64,000 nt of DNA from Cohnella algarum (GTDB lineage Bacteria > Bacillota > Bacilli > Paenibacillales > Paenibacillaceae). The DNA is taken from the NCBI RefSeq assembly GCF_016937515.1, contig NZ_JAFHKM010000002.1:6130873-6194872 (forward strand), written 5' to 3'. Position numbers and translations under genes: made by a program. A model generated the notes under the pieces. That model searched no databases and had not been told where the DNA came from. It saw nothing but the letters and a program-made list of their open reading frames with translations. Of the stretch, positions 1 to 8,163 are shown in pieces (position 1 is the first letter of the stretch; every line of letters starts with the position of its first letter).

Positions 1-284
1 TCCAGTTCTTCAGCGGAGAGGTAGTCTATTTCCATCCCGCGGCCAAGCACCTCGATTCGCTTGCGGTGTCTGTAGGGCAGGCGTTTGCCGTTAACCGACC
101 AGGCGGCAAACCAGCTTTTCTCCGTTAAGAGAGACCATTGCCCGGCAACCGAGTATTTCGAAACGCCACCGTTGCCATCGAACTGCGCAAGCAGAGAAAT
201 GTTGGAAATATCGTATTCTACAGGATTGTACCATGCGGCTTCTGTGACGATGCTGTGATTAAGGGGATAGGATACGGTGTTCAT
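1..284 (-). CDS. 5' part of an unidentified protein gene, cut by the window edge
   Basis: The frame is open from an ATG at 284 to the window edge, giving about 94 residues that begin MNTVSYPLNHSIVTEAAW and contain NGKRLPYRHRKRIEVLGRGM. A CTGGAG ribosome site lies 9 bases before the ATG. It follows the permease gene by 36 bases on the same strand, so it is probably the last gene I can see of the sugar-uptake operon. I do not recognise the family. The position next to sugar ABC genes and a ROK kinase suggests a carbohydrate-active enzyme, but that is inference from context only. Confidence 0.5.
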   Translation of the reverse strand, partial: MNTVSYPLNHSIVTEAAWYNPVEYDISNISLLAQFDGNGGVSKYSVAGQWSLLTEKSWFAAWSVNGKRLPYRHRKRIEVLGRGMEIDYLSAEEL

Positions 285-320
285 GCCAACCAGCTCCAGT
301 CGGGTAAATGTGTGAATACA

Positions 321-1151
321 TTACTTGGACGAGCCTTGAGAAAGGCCGCTAACGAAATGTCTTTGAAAGAACAGGAAGAGGATAATGATCGGAATAACCG
401 CAATGACTGTGTAAGCTGCCATCGGCCCCAGTTCTCCCATCCGTTGGCCTAGCGCGTTGCGCAATCCTACCGGAATCGTACGAACTTCGTCGGAAGAGGT
501 AAGGGTGAGCGCGATCATGAACTCGTTCCAGGTCCGGACGAAAACGAGGATTGCCGCGGCCGCAAGACCTGGCCGGACTAGAGGAAGCAAAATCGTAAAG
601 AAGATGCGCATGCGGGAGCACCCGTCGATCATCGCGGCCTCTTCAATTTCCATGGACAGACTTTCGAGGAAATCCTTCATGACAAAAATGACCATCGGAA
701 TTCCTGTAGCCGTGTACGCCAGAATAACGGCCCACAGCGAATTCAGCAGCCCCAGTGCATGCATAAGGACGTAGAGCGGAATGACGGTCAGAAGCGCCGG
801 AATCATCCGAACAGAAAATATTGCCATAAAAATCGTGTTCCGAAACGGGAATTTTAATCTTCCAAGGGCATAGCCGGCAAGTGAACCCAGCAAAAGCGAC
901 AATACGAGCGAAACCCCGGTTACGATCACGCTGTTCATGAAATAGGTGACGATCGGAGAATTTTGGATCGCGCTGATGTAATTTCCCCAAGTCGGACTTT
1001 GAGGGAAAAAGGTAGGCGGAAAGCTGCCCCATTCAGCCGCCGGCTTGAGTGACAGCATAGCGATCCAAAGCAGTGGCCCGAGCGAAATTGCCGCCCAGAA
1101 CAACACGGGCAAATAGGCGACAAATGTCCAGATCCGGTCCTTTTTTTTCAT
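321..1151 (-). CDS. Sugar ABC transporter permease, MalG type (CUT1 family)
   Basis: A 276-residue inner-membrane permease, the usual length for MalG-type subunits. An N-terminal membrane segment is followed by further hydrophobic segments. The conserved EAA loop that docks the ATPase reads EEAAMIDGCSRMRIFF with the downstream LLPLVRPGL. It starts at ATG 1151, with GGAGG 11 bases upstream inside the end of the preceding permease gene, so the two are probably translated together. No ATPase gene is present here; CUT1 systems of Firmicutes often use a shared MsmX-type ATPase encoded elsewhere (family knowledge). The substrate cannot be read from the sequence. Confidence 0.93.
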   Translation of the reverse strand: MKKKDRIWTFVAYLPVLFWAAISLGPLLWIAMLSLKPAAEWGSFPPTFFPQSPTWGNYISAIQNSPIVTYFMNSVIVTGVSLVLSLLLGSLAGYALGRLKFPFRNTIFMAIFSVRMIPALLTVIPLYVLMHALGLLNSLWAVILAYTATGIPMVIFVMKDFLESLSMEIEEAAMIDGCSRMRIFFTILLPLVRPGLAAAAILVFVRTWNEFMIALTLTSSDEVRTIPVGLRNALGQRMGELGPMAAYTVIAVIPIIILFLFFQRHFVSGLSQGSSK

Positions 1152-1157
1152 CCCAGG

Positions 1158-2089
1158 TTATGCCTCCTTCCTTCTCAATACTCGGTAATAGACCAGGCTC
1201 AAAATCAGGTTGACGAGGAACATCAATACGGCTATGGCGGAGCCCTTTTCGAATTGACCGAGAGAGAACGCCGTGTTATACATTTGGATGCCAAGCAGAT
1301 TGGTGGCTTCAAGCGGCCCGCCCGCGGTCAGCGCATAGACAAGGTCGAATTCATTGAACGTGCTCGTGGTGATCCAGATCAGCGTGATCAGCACGGTCGG
1401 CTTCAGCAGCGGCAATGTGATGTAACATAGCTGCTGAAACCCGTTCGCCCCGTCGATCATCGCCGCTTCGTATACATCCTCGGGACGGACTGCAAACCGG
1501 CAAGGAGCATGACCATGGAGAACGGCATCCCGAACCAGAGATTGGCCACAATGACCATTTCCATCGCACTGTCGACTCCCAACCAAGCAATTGGCTCGGA
1601 CAAAATCCCGAGTGACATCAGCATGTAATTTAGCAGACCGGTTTTATCGGAAATGAAAAACAACTGAAAAATGACCGCGATAACGACGGGCGACAATACC
1701 CACGGGATGATAATGATGCTTCGCAAGAACGCATTGACCCTGAGCTTCTTTTTCAAAATGAGGGCCAGGATCAGCCCGACGCTAAATTGAAGGATGACGG
1801 ACCAGAACGTAAAGACAACTGTTTTCCACATCGATAACCAGAATGCGGAACTGCGCAGAACTTCGACGTAATTTTGCAGTCCGACGAATCTGCGGTTGAA
1901 GACAAGAAACTTGCTTTCGAAAAAACTCATATATAAGGCGTAAAAGGTGGGATAGAAAGCAAATACGCCGATAAACAGAAGTACCGGAAGCAAAAATGCG
2001 AGGCCGATCGTCCATTCCTTCTGCCATTTCCGTCTTTTTTGGGGCACCTCGGCCTGCACCGGTCCCCGGTGCGAAATTGAATTATCCAT
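1158..2089 (-). pseudogene. Sugar ABC transporter permease, MalF type, frameshifted
   Basis: The N-terminal part, from ATG 2089 (MDNSISHRGP, GGAGG 6-7 bases upstream), carries several membrane segments and runs to GLQSVP. The frame then slips. The continuation VYEAAMIDGANGFQQLCYITLPLLKP, which is the EAA loop, is in another frame down to the stop at 1158. Restoring one G/C at about 1481 (CCGAGG to CCGGAGG) rejoins the frames as ...SVPEDVYEAAMIDG, the normal MalF/UgpA form. The joined product would be about 310 residues, normal for the family. Either the gene is dead, which would leave the transporter without one permease, or this is a sequencing error. The otherwise intact operon favours error. 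Confidence 0.85.
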
Positions 2090-2183
2090 TTCCTTCCTCC
2101 CAGAACATGATGCAAACACCTTCGGTCCTGCCGCCTTACTTAAAATAATATTTCACGCTCCATACAGCAGCCTTTGAATAAAC

Positions 2184-2213
2184 GGCGCCGGACCGGCAGT
2201 CCGGAACGACGCC
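2184..2213 (-). promoter_or_regulatory. Intercistronic hairpin after the binding-protein gene
   Basis: The arms CCGGAC/GTCCGG (2188-2193 with 2199-2204) are flanked by outer pairs GGCG/CGCC. No T-run follows. It sits 17-46 bases past the stop of the binding-protein gene and before the permease genes. Such hairpins often protect the abundant binding-protein mRNA or cut read-through to the permeases; that role is inferred. Confidence 0.5.
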
Positions 2214-2229
2214 TCTACTTATGCTAATA

Positions 2230-3540
2230 TTATTGGGATTCGACTTTACTTTGCGCATAATCAAGCGCTTCTTGAACCGGTTTTTGCTTGCCAAGTACCA
2301 ATTGAATCGCATCCCGGTAAGCTTGAGACAGTGCTTCGTAAGTTTCCGTTTTCGGACGCGGACGAGCATAAGGCATAATGTCGACAAAGCTCTTGAAAAT
2401 CGGGTCGGACGTGAAGGCTTCGTCTTTGTAAGCCGACAATCGCATTGGCATGTTGCCCGTTCCGTTTTTGAATATGTTGATTTCATGCTCCGGAGAAGTT
2501 ACTTTCTCGATCCATTTCCAGGCTTCGTCTTTATTTTGCGAATTGTCGAAGATGACCCATGTTCCATAACCGACCGCTGTTGCCGGCTCATCCGTAACCG
2601 CATCGTCCGGAAGCGGAATCGGAGCGGATGCAAGCTTTCCTTTCAGGCTGTCCTGGGCCAGGAAGCTAGCGTCGCTGCGCCATTCCCAAGAGCCTACAAT
2701 AGCCATGGCTGATTGGCCGCTAACGATGCTGGCGGCAACCTCTTTTTTTGTTTTCATATAGCTGTCGGGAGGGGATACTTTATCTTTCAATACCAGGTCC
2801 GACATAAATTGAACGGTCTTGACAATCGGTTCGCTGGTTAGTGTCGGCTTGCCGCTTCCATCCACGAAATCTCCGCCCAAATCCCAAATCCAGGGCAGCG
2901 AACGCATCGATGTATGCTCAGAATTGCCCCCGTTCATGGCAAAGCCGTACTCGATTCCTTCCGATTTGCCGACCTCCATCAGCTTTTTCGAGGCTGTCAC
3001 CAATTCGCTCCACGTCTTCGGAGCTTCAAGCCCCACTTTGTCCAGCAAATCCTTCCGGTAGAGCAGCGTTCTTACGTCGCCGTCGCCGGGAATACCGTAG
3101 ACTTGACCGTCAAATACGACGGATTCCCATACTTTCTCGGGGAAATCGTCCGATTGTCCCCATTCGTCCGTATAATTGTTCAATGCCGCGAGAATGCCGG
3201 TCGATTGAAATTCCGCCAACCATTGTCCGTCGAGAAACGCAGCATCTGGCAGGTTGTTAGCCGAAATGGCGGCAAGCAGTTTGGTCCGAATGCTATCGTT
3301 TGTAATTTTCTCGATTTTTAGCTCTACATCCGGGTTTTCTTTATTGTATTCGGCAATGACCGTATCCATCGGTCCGCTGATTTCCGTTTTATACGGATCG
3401 GTCCAGTCCCAAATGACGACTTCTTTCTTCTGCCCGCCACTTTCACTTCCTCCAACGTTCGAACCGGACGAACATCCGGCTGTCAACAGACTTACCGCCA
3501 ATACGGAGCTTGCAATCGAAAACCATGCTTTTGCTTTCAT
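2230..3540 (-). CDS. Sugar ABC transporter substrate-binding lipoprotein
   Basis: A 436-residue extracellular binding protein of the CUT1 (SBP_bac_1) type. The start is ATG 3540, with GGAGG 7 bases upstream; a longer frame reading MPKACHEK lacks such a site. A signal peptide ends in the lipobox LTAGC, so the mature protein is lipid-anchored at Cys. The body begins KKEVVIWDWTDPYKTEISGPMD and contains the DGQVYGIPGDGDVRTLLYRKDL segment typical of this family. Its ATG overlaps the stop of the upstream ROK kinase gene by 4 bases (ATGA), indicating coupled translation. The ligand is probably a mono- or oligosaccharide handled by the adjacent kinase. Confidence 0.93.
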   Translation of the reverse strand: MKAKAWFSIASSVLAVSLLTAGCSSGSNVGGSESGGQKKEVVIWDWTDPYKTEISGPMDTVIAEYNKENPDVELKIEKITNDSIRTKLLAAISANNLPDAAFLDGQWLAEFQSTGILAALNNYTDEWGQSDDFPEKVWESVVFDGQVYGIPGDGDVRTLLYRKDLLDKVGLEAPKTWSELVTASKKLMEVGKSEGIEYGFAMNGGNSEHTSMRSLPWIWDLGGDFVDGSGKPTLTSEPIVKTVQFMSDLVLKDKVSPPDSYMKTKKEVAASIVSGQSAMAIVGSWEWRSDASFLAQDSLKGKLASAPIPLPDDAVTDEPATAVGYGTWVIFDNSQNKDEAWKWIEKVTSPEHEINIFKNGTGNMPMRLSAYKDEAFTSDPIFKSFVDIMPYARPRPKTETYEALSQAYRDAIQLVLGKQKPVQEALDYAQSKVESQ

Positions 3541-4559
3541 GAATGTACCTCCTGCATCGATTTTTTCATGACATGCTTTCGGCATTTCTCGAGGACGCCC
3601 GCCAACGCTCCGAGCGCGCCGGCACGATTTCCAAGCTTAGCCGAAACTACGGCAGCCGGAATGGGCGTAAAATGTTTCATTTTCTCGCAAATCGCTTCCA
3701 AGTACACCTCCCCTGCTTCCGCAACACCACCTCCCATCACAACGAGAGCCGGATTCAGCAGCGATACGGCGTTCGCCAAGCCTATAGCCATATACGTGAG
3801 CGGCTTGTCCAGTATTTTAAGCGCCTCCGAATCCCCTTGACCGGCGGCATCGAGAACATGGCGCGCATTGATCGCCTCAAGATCAAAACCGGCCATCTCC
3901 CGGATCAAGGAAGGCTTGTCGTTACCGGTCAGATGCTCTTGAGCTCGGCGGCCAATTGCCGTTCCCGAAGCGACATTCTCAAATTGGCCGAATTCAAACG
4001 GTCGTTCTTGCGCCCGTTCGGCCGAATCGGCCCCGGAATCCGGAGCTTTGATAATAAAATATCCGAGTTCTCCTGCAGCGTGTGTCGCTCCCCGGTAAAT
4101 ATCGCCGTTAAGAAAAACCGCCCCTCCGATACCTGTCCCGACCGTGACCATAAGAAAATCGTCCACCCCTGCCGCCGCTCCAAGCCAATGTTCGCCCAGA
4201 GCGGCGACATTTACATCGTTGTCGAGATACAACTCTCCTTGGAAATACTTGCGGATACTCTCCTTAATGTTGGGGGCGTTCCACGGAAAAGCCGGTGCAT
4301 TTCTTAAAATGCCTTCATCATCGTTAATGACGCCCGGAAACCCGAGCCCGATGCCTTCGATTGCCATTTTAGGCAAACCATTCTCGGCTGCCGCTGCTTC
4401 CAACTCTCCTATGATGCGGGCAAAGAAACGATCGGGATCCATACTCGCATCCGTCGGAAACTTCTTTTCTGCAATGATTTTGCCGTCTTCAGCAGCCAAA
4501 ACCATCATTACTTTTGTTCCGCCGATGTCAACTCCCGCGAACACTGAATTCTGCGTCAA
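3537..4559 (-). CDS. ROK-family sugar kinase (glucokinase-like)
   Basis: A 340-residue protein of the ROK kinase fold. VFAGVDIGGTKVMMVLA is the N-terminal phosphate loop, GLGFPGVINDDEG and LDNDVNVAALGE give the sugar-binding Asn-Asp region, and VTVGTGIGGAVFLNGDIYRG is the second phosphate motif. I chose TTG 4559, because GAGGG lies 7 bases before it and almost touches the alternative TTG at 4565. The CxCGxxGC zinc cluster that normally follows the AGELGY segment is absent: the sequence there reads AGELGYFIIKAPDSG with no cysteines. It probably phosphorylates the sugar imported by the neighbouring transporter. Exact specificity is unknown. Confidence 0.88.
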   Translation of the reverse strand: MTQNSVFAGVDIGGTKVMMVLAAEDGKIIAEKKFPTDASMDPDRFFARIIGELEAAAAENGLPKMAIEGIGLGFPGVINDDEGILRNAPAFPWNAPNIKESIRKYFQGELYLDNDVNVAALGEHWLGAAAGVDDFLMVTVGTGIGGAVFLNGDIYRGATHAAGELGYFIIKAPDSGADSAERAQERPFEFGQFENVASGTAIGRRAQEHLTGNDKPSLIREMAGFDLEAINARHVLDAAGQGDSEALKILDKPLTYMAIGLANAVSLLNPALVVMGGGVAEAGEVYLEAICEKMKHFTPIPAAVVSAKLGNRAGALGALAGVLEKCRKHVMKKSMQEVHS

Positions 4560-4573
4560 TTCCAATCCCTCGT

Positions 4574-5752
4574 TTAACTTGATATGATGTTTTCCTTGAT
4601 GTACTCGATCGTGTGGGCAACAGCCGTCTGAACTGCCCCCACAAGCACCGACTCTCTTCCGAGCGAGGCCGACTCAAGCTGAGGCTTGACCGCAAAGTAC
4701 TCCGCGATATGCTGCTGAAGCAGCCTCAACACATAAGGTTGTTCGCCGATTCTTCCCCCGAGAATGATGAGCTGCGGGGCAAGTACGGTAAACAGGCTGT
4801 GAAGCCCGTATGCGACATCTCTTATATAAATGACAAAGATCTTTCGAGCGACAGAATCCCCTTCATTCACGGCAGAAAATAAAACGTCCAGGTTCAACGT
4901 AACGCCTCTGAGCGTACTTTCGGTTTTATCCTCCTCCAGTATCCTTTGAGCTAGTTCCAGAAGTCCCTTCTCCGAAATGCAGTCTTCCAGACGCCTCCCT
5001 TGTCCTGTCGTCATATCGCCGAATTCACCAGCCACTCCCCCGAGTCCTCTGAGCAGTTGGCCTCGCACCATAACGCCGGCTCCCACTCCCGCGTCGACCG
5101 ACAGATAGGCAAATACATCCTTGTCGCGGGCGGCGCCTCTTTCATATTCAGCCAAAGCCGCCAAATTTACGTCATTCTCCAGCAGGATATCGCATGGGAA
5201 CCATTCAGACAGCTTATTTCGGGAAAAAAAAGGGTCGAGCCCTTGCAAATTCGAAACGATCATGGATGCTTCCCCGAGCTCGTTGACCACTGCAGGTATC
5301 CCGAATGCGATACATTTGACTTTTTCCCAAGTTATCCCTTTGTGCCCGAGCAAGGCTTCCGTCTCATCCCGCAAGAAGCGAAGCAAGGACTCCGGTTTCA
5401 GTACTTGCTGCGGCATGGGGATTTCTTTTCTTGCAACGATTTCTCCACTTAGATCGGCCACCACCAGACGAACGAGCACCGCTCCGATCTCGATACCGCA
5501 CACATAATAGTAGGAGCTAATAAAATCGACCAAAGTTGGTTTACGGCCGTAACCGGTGCCTCCCGGCCCGATTTCCCGAACAAGCCCCAGATCCAACAAA
5601 TTCTTCACAGACGATGACACCGTTGGCTTACTTAGCCCAGTCAGACGGCTGATTTCGGCGCGGGATAATCCGCGATTCCGAATGGTCAATTCCAAAACCA
5701 ATTTTTCGTTGATGCTTCGAATAAGCTGAGGGTTACCAATAGAATCATTCAT
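4574..5752 (-). CDS. ROK-family transcriptional repressor (XylR/NagC type)
   Basis: A 392-residue regulator. An N-terminal winged helix (about residues 10-75, with SRAEISRLTGLSKPTVSSSVKNLLDLGLV) is followed by a ROK sugar-binding domain (YYVCGIEIGAVLVRLVVADLSG; ENDVNLAALAEYERGAA; SVDAGVGAGVMVRGQLLRG). It starts at ATG 5752 with AAGGCGG about 8 bases upstream. It is the first gene of the kinase/transporter operon, 14 bases ahead of the kinase start, so it probably controls its own operon through the two palindromes at 5774-5792 and 5837-5855. Like the kinase, it lacks the zinc-cluster cysteines. The inducer is presumably the transported sugar (inference). Confidence 0.92.
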   Translation of the reverse strand: MNDSIGNPQLIRSINEKLVLELTIRNRGLSRAEISRLTGLSKPTVSSSVKNLLDLGLVREIGPGGTGYGRKPTLVDFISSYYYVCGIEIGAVLVRLVVADLSGEIVARKEIPMPQQVLKPESLLRFLRDETEALLGHKGITWEKVKCIAFGIPAVVNELGEASMIVSNLQGLDPFFSRNKLSEWFPCDILLENDVNLAALAEYERGAARDKDVFAYLSVDAGVGAGVMVRGQLLRGLGGVAGEFGDMTTGQGRRLEDCISEKGLLELAQRILEEDKTESTLRGVTLNLDVLFSAVNEGDSVARKIFVIYIRDVAYGLHSLFTVLAPQLIILGGRIGEQPYVLRLLQQHIAEYFAVKPQLESASLGRESVLVGAVQTAVAHTIEYIKENIISS

Positions 5753-5773
5753 GAAATGATCCGCCTTTATTAA

Positions 5774-5792
5774 ATTTGTAAACTTTATTAAC
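5774..5792. promoter_or_regulatory. Candidate ROK operator O1 (downstream of -10)
   Basis: It reads ATTTGTAAACTTTATTAAC, a weaker match to the palindrome seen whole at 5837-5855. The right half GTAAACTTTATTAAC is identical in both copies. It begins directly after the -10 element, where a bound repressor would block transcription. Confidence 0.6.
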
Positions 5793-5821
5793 TAATTAAA
5801 AAAACGCTACCCTGGAAACAA
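5793..5821 (-). promoter_or_regulatory. Candidate sigma-A promoter of the sugar operon
   Basis: On the minus strand a TTGTTT -35 (5816-5821) is separated by 17 bases from a TAATTA -10 (5793-5798). It sits exactly between the two repeated palindromes and ahead of the ROK repressor gene. Confidence 0.5.
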
Positions 5822-5836
5822 TTTAAAATACACTTG

Positions 5837-5855
5837 GTTAGTAAACTTTATTAAC
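5837..5855. promoter_or_regulatory. Candidate ROK operator O2 (upstream of -35)
   Basis: It reads GTTAGTAAACTTTATTAAC, a 19-bp palindrome with 8 of 9 base pairs matching around a central C. Its centre is 63 bp, six helical turns, from the centre of O1, so both sites face the same side of the DNA and could be bridged by one repressor multimer. Confidence 0.65.
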
Positions 5856-6004
5856 AAACAGGATGCATGTATTTTCTCATTGCTTATATAAAACCAAGTT
5901 ATGTTGTGATTATAATCGAAACACCATGATGCGTCAACAAATTTAACATAAACTTGTTTAACGGAAGATTATATTCCACAACCAAAATCCTGGCTCCCCT
6001 ATAA

Positions 6005-6036
6005 GAAAAACCGTCAGGGAAGATCTCCCTGACGGT
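6005..6036 (-). terminator. Rho-independent terminator ending the IS91-type remnant
   Basis: A perfect 11-bp stem ACCGTCAGGGA/TCCCTGACGGT (6010-6020 with 6026-6036) is followed on the minus strand by TTTTT. It overlaps the last codons of the small zinc-ribbon gene. IS91-type elements carry a hairpin near one end, so this could also be part of the element's terminus. Confidence 0.75.
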
Positions 6037-6316
6037 CCTTTTGGGTTTGGAGGATATCCGAAATGTGGTATTCGTACCCGTGAACGCCTTTGTAATGCTC
6101 CGGGTACATCGTTCCCCCACAGGATTCACATCTGAATTGGGGCGGTACCGACGGATCTCCCCCATCCATTCGGTCAAAGTCACGTACCACCTTTAACGGA
6201 ATGAGTTCCGCTTCCAGACAGCTTAGACAGATGTACTTAACTTGCCCGTTCGTAAGCGGATTGGGCTTTTTCTTTTTGTCTGGCTTTCGTTTCTTCGATA
6301 CTGGTGAGATGGTCAA
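6014..6316 (-). CDS. Small zinc-ribbon protein overlapping the IS91 transposase end
   Basis: A 100-residue frame with two CxxC pairs (ICLSCLE and FRCESCGGTMYP), i.e. a zinc ribbon. It opens at TTG 6316 behind GGAGAGG, inside the transposase C-terminal coding region but in a different frame. The first 25 residues (lysine-rich) are thus overlapping code, and the conserved-looking part (VKYICLSCLE...YHISDI) lies after the transposase stop. I believe small proteins of this kind accompany some Firmicutes IS91-like elements (recollection, not checked). Function unknown; it may be a passenger of a dead element. Confidence 0.5.
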   Translation of the reverse strand: MTISPVSKKRKPDKKKKPNPLTNGQVKYICLSCLEAELIPLKVVRDFDRMDGGDPSVPPQFRCESCGGTMYPEHYKGVHGYEYHISDILQTQKDRQGDLP

Positions 6317-6912
6317 TCATCCTCTCCAAACAGGCATGCGTCGTCCGGCAACGGGCATACTTCACCTGCAATTTCCCTTCTTGCAGACACACTTCTCCCT
6401 TGTATTCATCCCTCCCATGGTCACCAGCATGTGCACATGGGATTGAAGTTCAGTCTCGAGCCAAACGTATGTAATCCGGCGATGATCCCCGGCGTCACTT
6501 TCCGCTTCTTCTGAAAATACGCCTGTACCACTCGCACCGCTTCGTCCACGTAGCTCTTCAGCAAATCACGGTGCACCAAAAAAACATCCCACAGCCCCTC
6601 GTCAATCGTAAATACGACGTGACGATGATGAACCTGCAGCACGTCATCCAGCAAGAGCCGGCTCCACTCCTCCGTCTCTCCGCAGGAGCAGGTGGTGCAG
6701 AATCGCCCCTTACAACGATACGGCACCACTTTCAGGTCATGGCAGCCTTCGCAAACCATTAGCTTAAAGCCGTTCCGAGGGTCTCCGCATTTCCGGAACT
6801 TCTCCACTTCTTTTAACACGCAGGCACGGACTCGGGAACCGTTCTTTTCCACGAATCGTTCCCAGTGCCGGTTCTCGTCAAAAAAGATTCGCTTCAGGAT
6901 GTTCGCTTCCAT
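6237..6912 (-). mobile_element. IS91-family transposase remnant, internally deleted and frameshifted
   Basis: The N-terminal part (from ATG 6912, MEANILKRIFFDENRHWERF) has the zinc-binding region CEGCHDLKVVPYRCKGRFCTTCS and runs to HTFGSRLNFNP. The HVH metal motif of HUH-type transposases follows only if one C/G is restored at about 6439-6441 (NPHVHMLV). A large internal part, including the catalytic tyrosine region, is missing. The sequence then passes into the C-terminal end GEVCLQEGKLQVKYARCRTTHACLER...SAYERAS, which stops at 6237. The element cannot be active as it stands. The flanks show no inverted repeats, as expected for IS91. Confidence 0.75.
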
Positions 6913-6968
6913 ACCGCTATTTTACCAATTCAACCTTAAAACCGAAACCGATATACTTTCTTTAATGT

Positions 6969-6999
6969 CAAAAAATCCCCCGGCTTTCCCCGCCGGAGG
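6969..6999 (-). terminator. Terminator of ctaB
   Basis: An 8-bp stem CCTCCGGC/GCCGGGGG (6992-6999 with 6977-6984) is followed on the minus strand by ATTTTTT. It lies 21 bases past the ctaB stop. Confidence 0.85.
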
Positions 7000-7019
7000 A
7001 TCGAAATTCAAGCTCGATA

Positions 7020-7955
7020 TTAGAACAACGACATGATCAACGAATAGCCGATGACAAGAACGAACAGCAGCGTAAGATGATTCAGCGAATAAACGAACAT
7101 CAGCTTCGCCCATTTGGCCGAGTCCCATTTCCGGTTGCCGACGATGCTGAGCACGAGCCATCCGGCGCTGAGCAGGAATGCCGCGATCGCGAGAAACGAG
7201 CTGACCGGGACGAACAACAGGCTGGAGAGGACAAGCAAAGCCAGATAGACGTTCGTTTGCAGATAGGTGCGGCGCATCCCTTTGACGACCGGCAGCATCG
7301 GCACGTTCGCCGCTTTGTACTCGTCGTGGCGGCGAATGGCGATCGCGTAAAAGTGGGGCATTTGCCAAAGCAGCATCACGACGAACAGCGCCAGCGCCCC
7401 GGGCTGGAGCAGATCGGACGAAATGGCGGTCCAGCCGATCAGGGGAGGCATCGCTCCCGACAGGCTGCCGACCTCCGTATTGTAGATCGTGCGGCGCTTT
7501 GTCCACATCGTATACGGAAAGACGTACAGGAACAGTCCCAAAAACCCGAACAGCGCGGCAAGCGGCGAAGCGACGTACAGGGCGAGCATTCCGACGACGG
7601 CCATACCGATCCCGAGCAGCAGCGCGGATCGCGTTTTGATCTGGCCGGTCACGGTCGGGCGTCCCCGGGTCCGCTCCATCATGAAGTCGATGTCCCGGTC
7701 GTACACGTTGTTAAAGGCGCCGGCGGCGCCGATGACGAGCGCGGATCCGACGATCGCGAGCACGATTTCCCCGATTTTGTCGAGAAAGCGGACGTCGTTC
7801 ACATACAGGGCCATGCTTAAGCCCGCCAGCATCGCGATCAGATTGGATTTGATAATTCCCGTTTTAATCGTTTGGAAAAAAATATTTTGCAGCTCCCGAA
7901 ACGGAAGCACTTGAGACGGCTTCATCGATTCTTTTCCCGCATCGGCGATTCTCAT
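7020..7955 (-). CDS. ctaB: Protoheme IX farnesyltransferase (heme O synthase)
   Basis: A 311-residue polytopic membrane enzyme of the UbiA superfamily. It attaches a farnesyl group to heme b to make heme O for haem-copper oxidases. The prenyl-diphosphate motif NNVYDRDIDFMMERTRGRP and the second loop RRHDEYKAANVPMLPVVKG are both present, with about eight membrane segments. The start is ATG 7955, with AAGGGGG 11 bases upstream; the longer frame has no ribosome site. It stands alone, without the cta oxidase genes that often flank it, and ends at its own terminator. Confidence 0.95.
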   Translation of the reverse strand: MRIADAGKESMKPSQVLPFRELQNIFFQTIKTGIIKSNLIAMLAGLSMALYVNDVRFLDKIGEIVLAIVGSALVIGAAGAFNNVYDRDIDFMMERTRGRPTVTGQIKTRSALLLGIGMAVVGMLALYVASPLAALFGFLGLFLYVFPYTMWTKRRTIYNTEVGSLSGAMPPLIGWTAISSDLLQPGALALFVVMLLWQMPHFYAIAIRRHDEYKAANVPMLPVVKGMRRTYLQTNVYLALLVLSSLLFVPVSSFLAIAAFLLSAGWLVLSIVGNRKWDSAKWAKLMFVYSLNHLTLLFVLVIGYSLIMSLF

Positions 7956-8163
7956 CGACGTTGCTACCCCCTTGCATGTAATGGTCACCGTACAAGAGTA
8001 CCATATTTTCAAGCGCAACATCGACGATTTGTAAAAAAAGGCACAATAATGTCATGAAGGTGTGACAGCCCCGTTACGAAAAGAGCCGCTTCTTCCCAAT
8101 ATTCCCGCGAATACGGATCTTTAGTTGCGTCAGGCTCGGCGGCCGGGCTCGTCCGCCCGCTCT

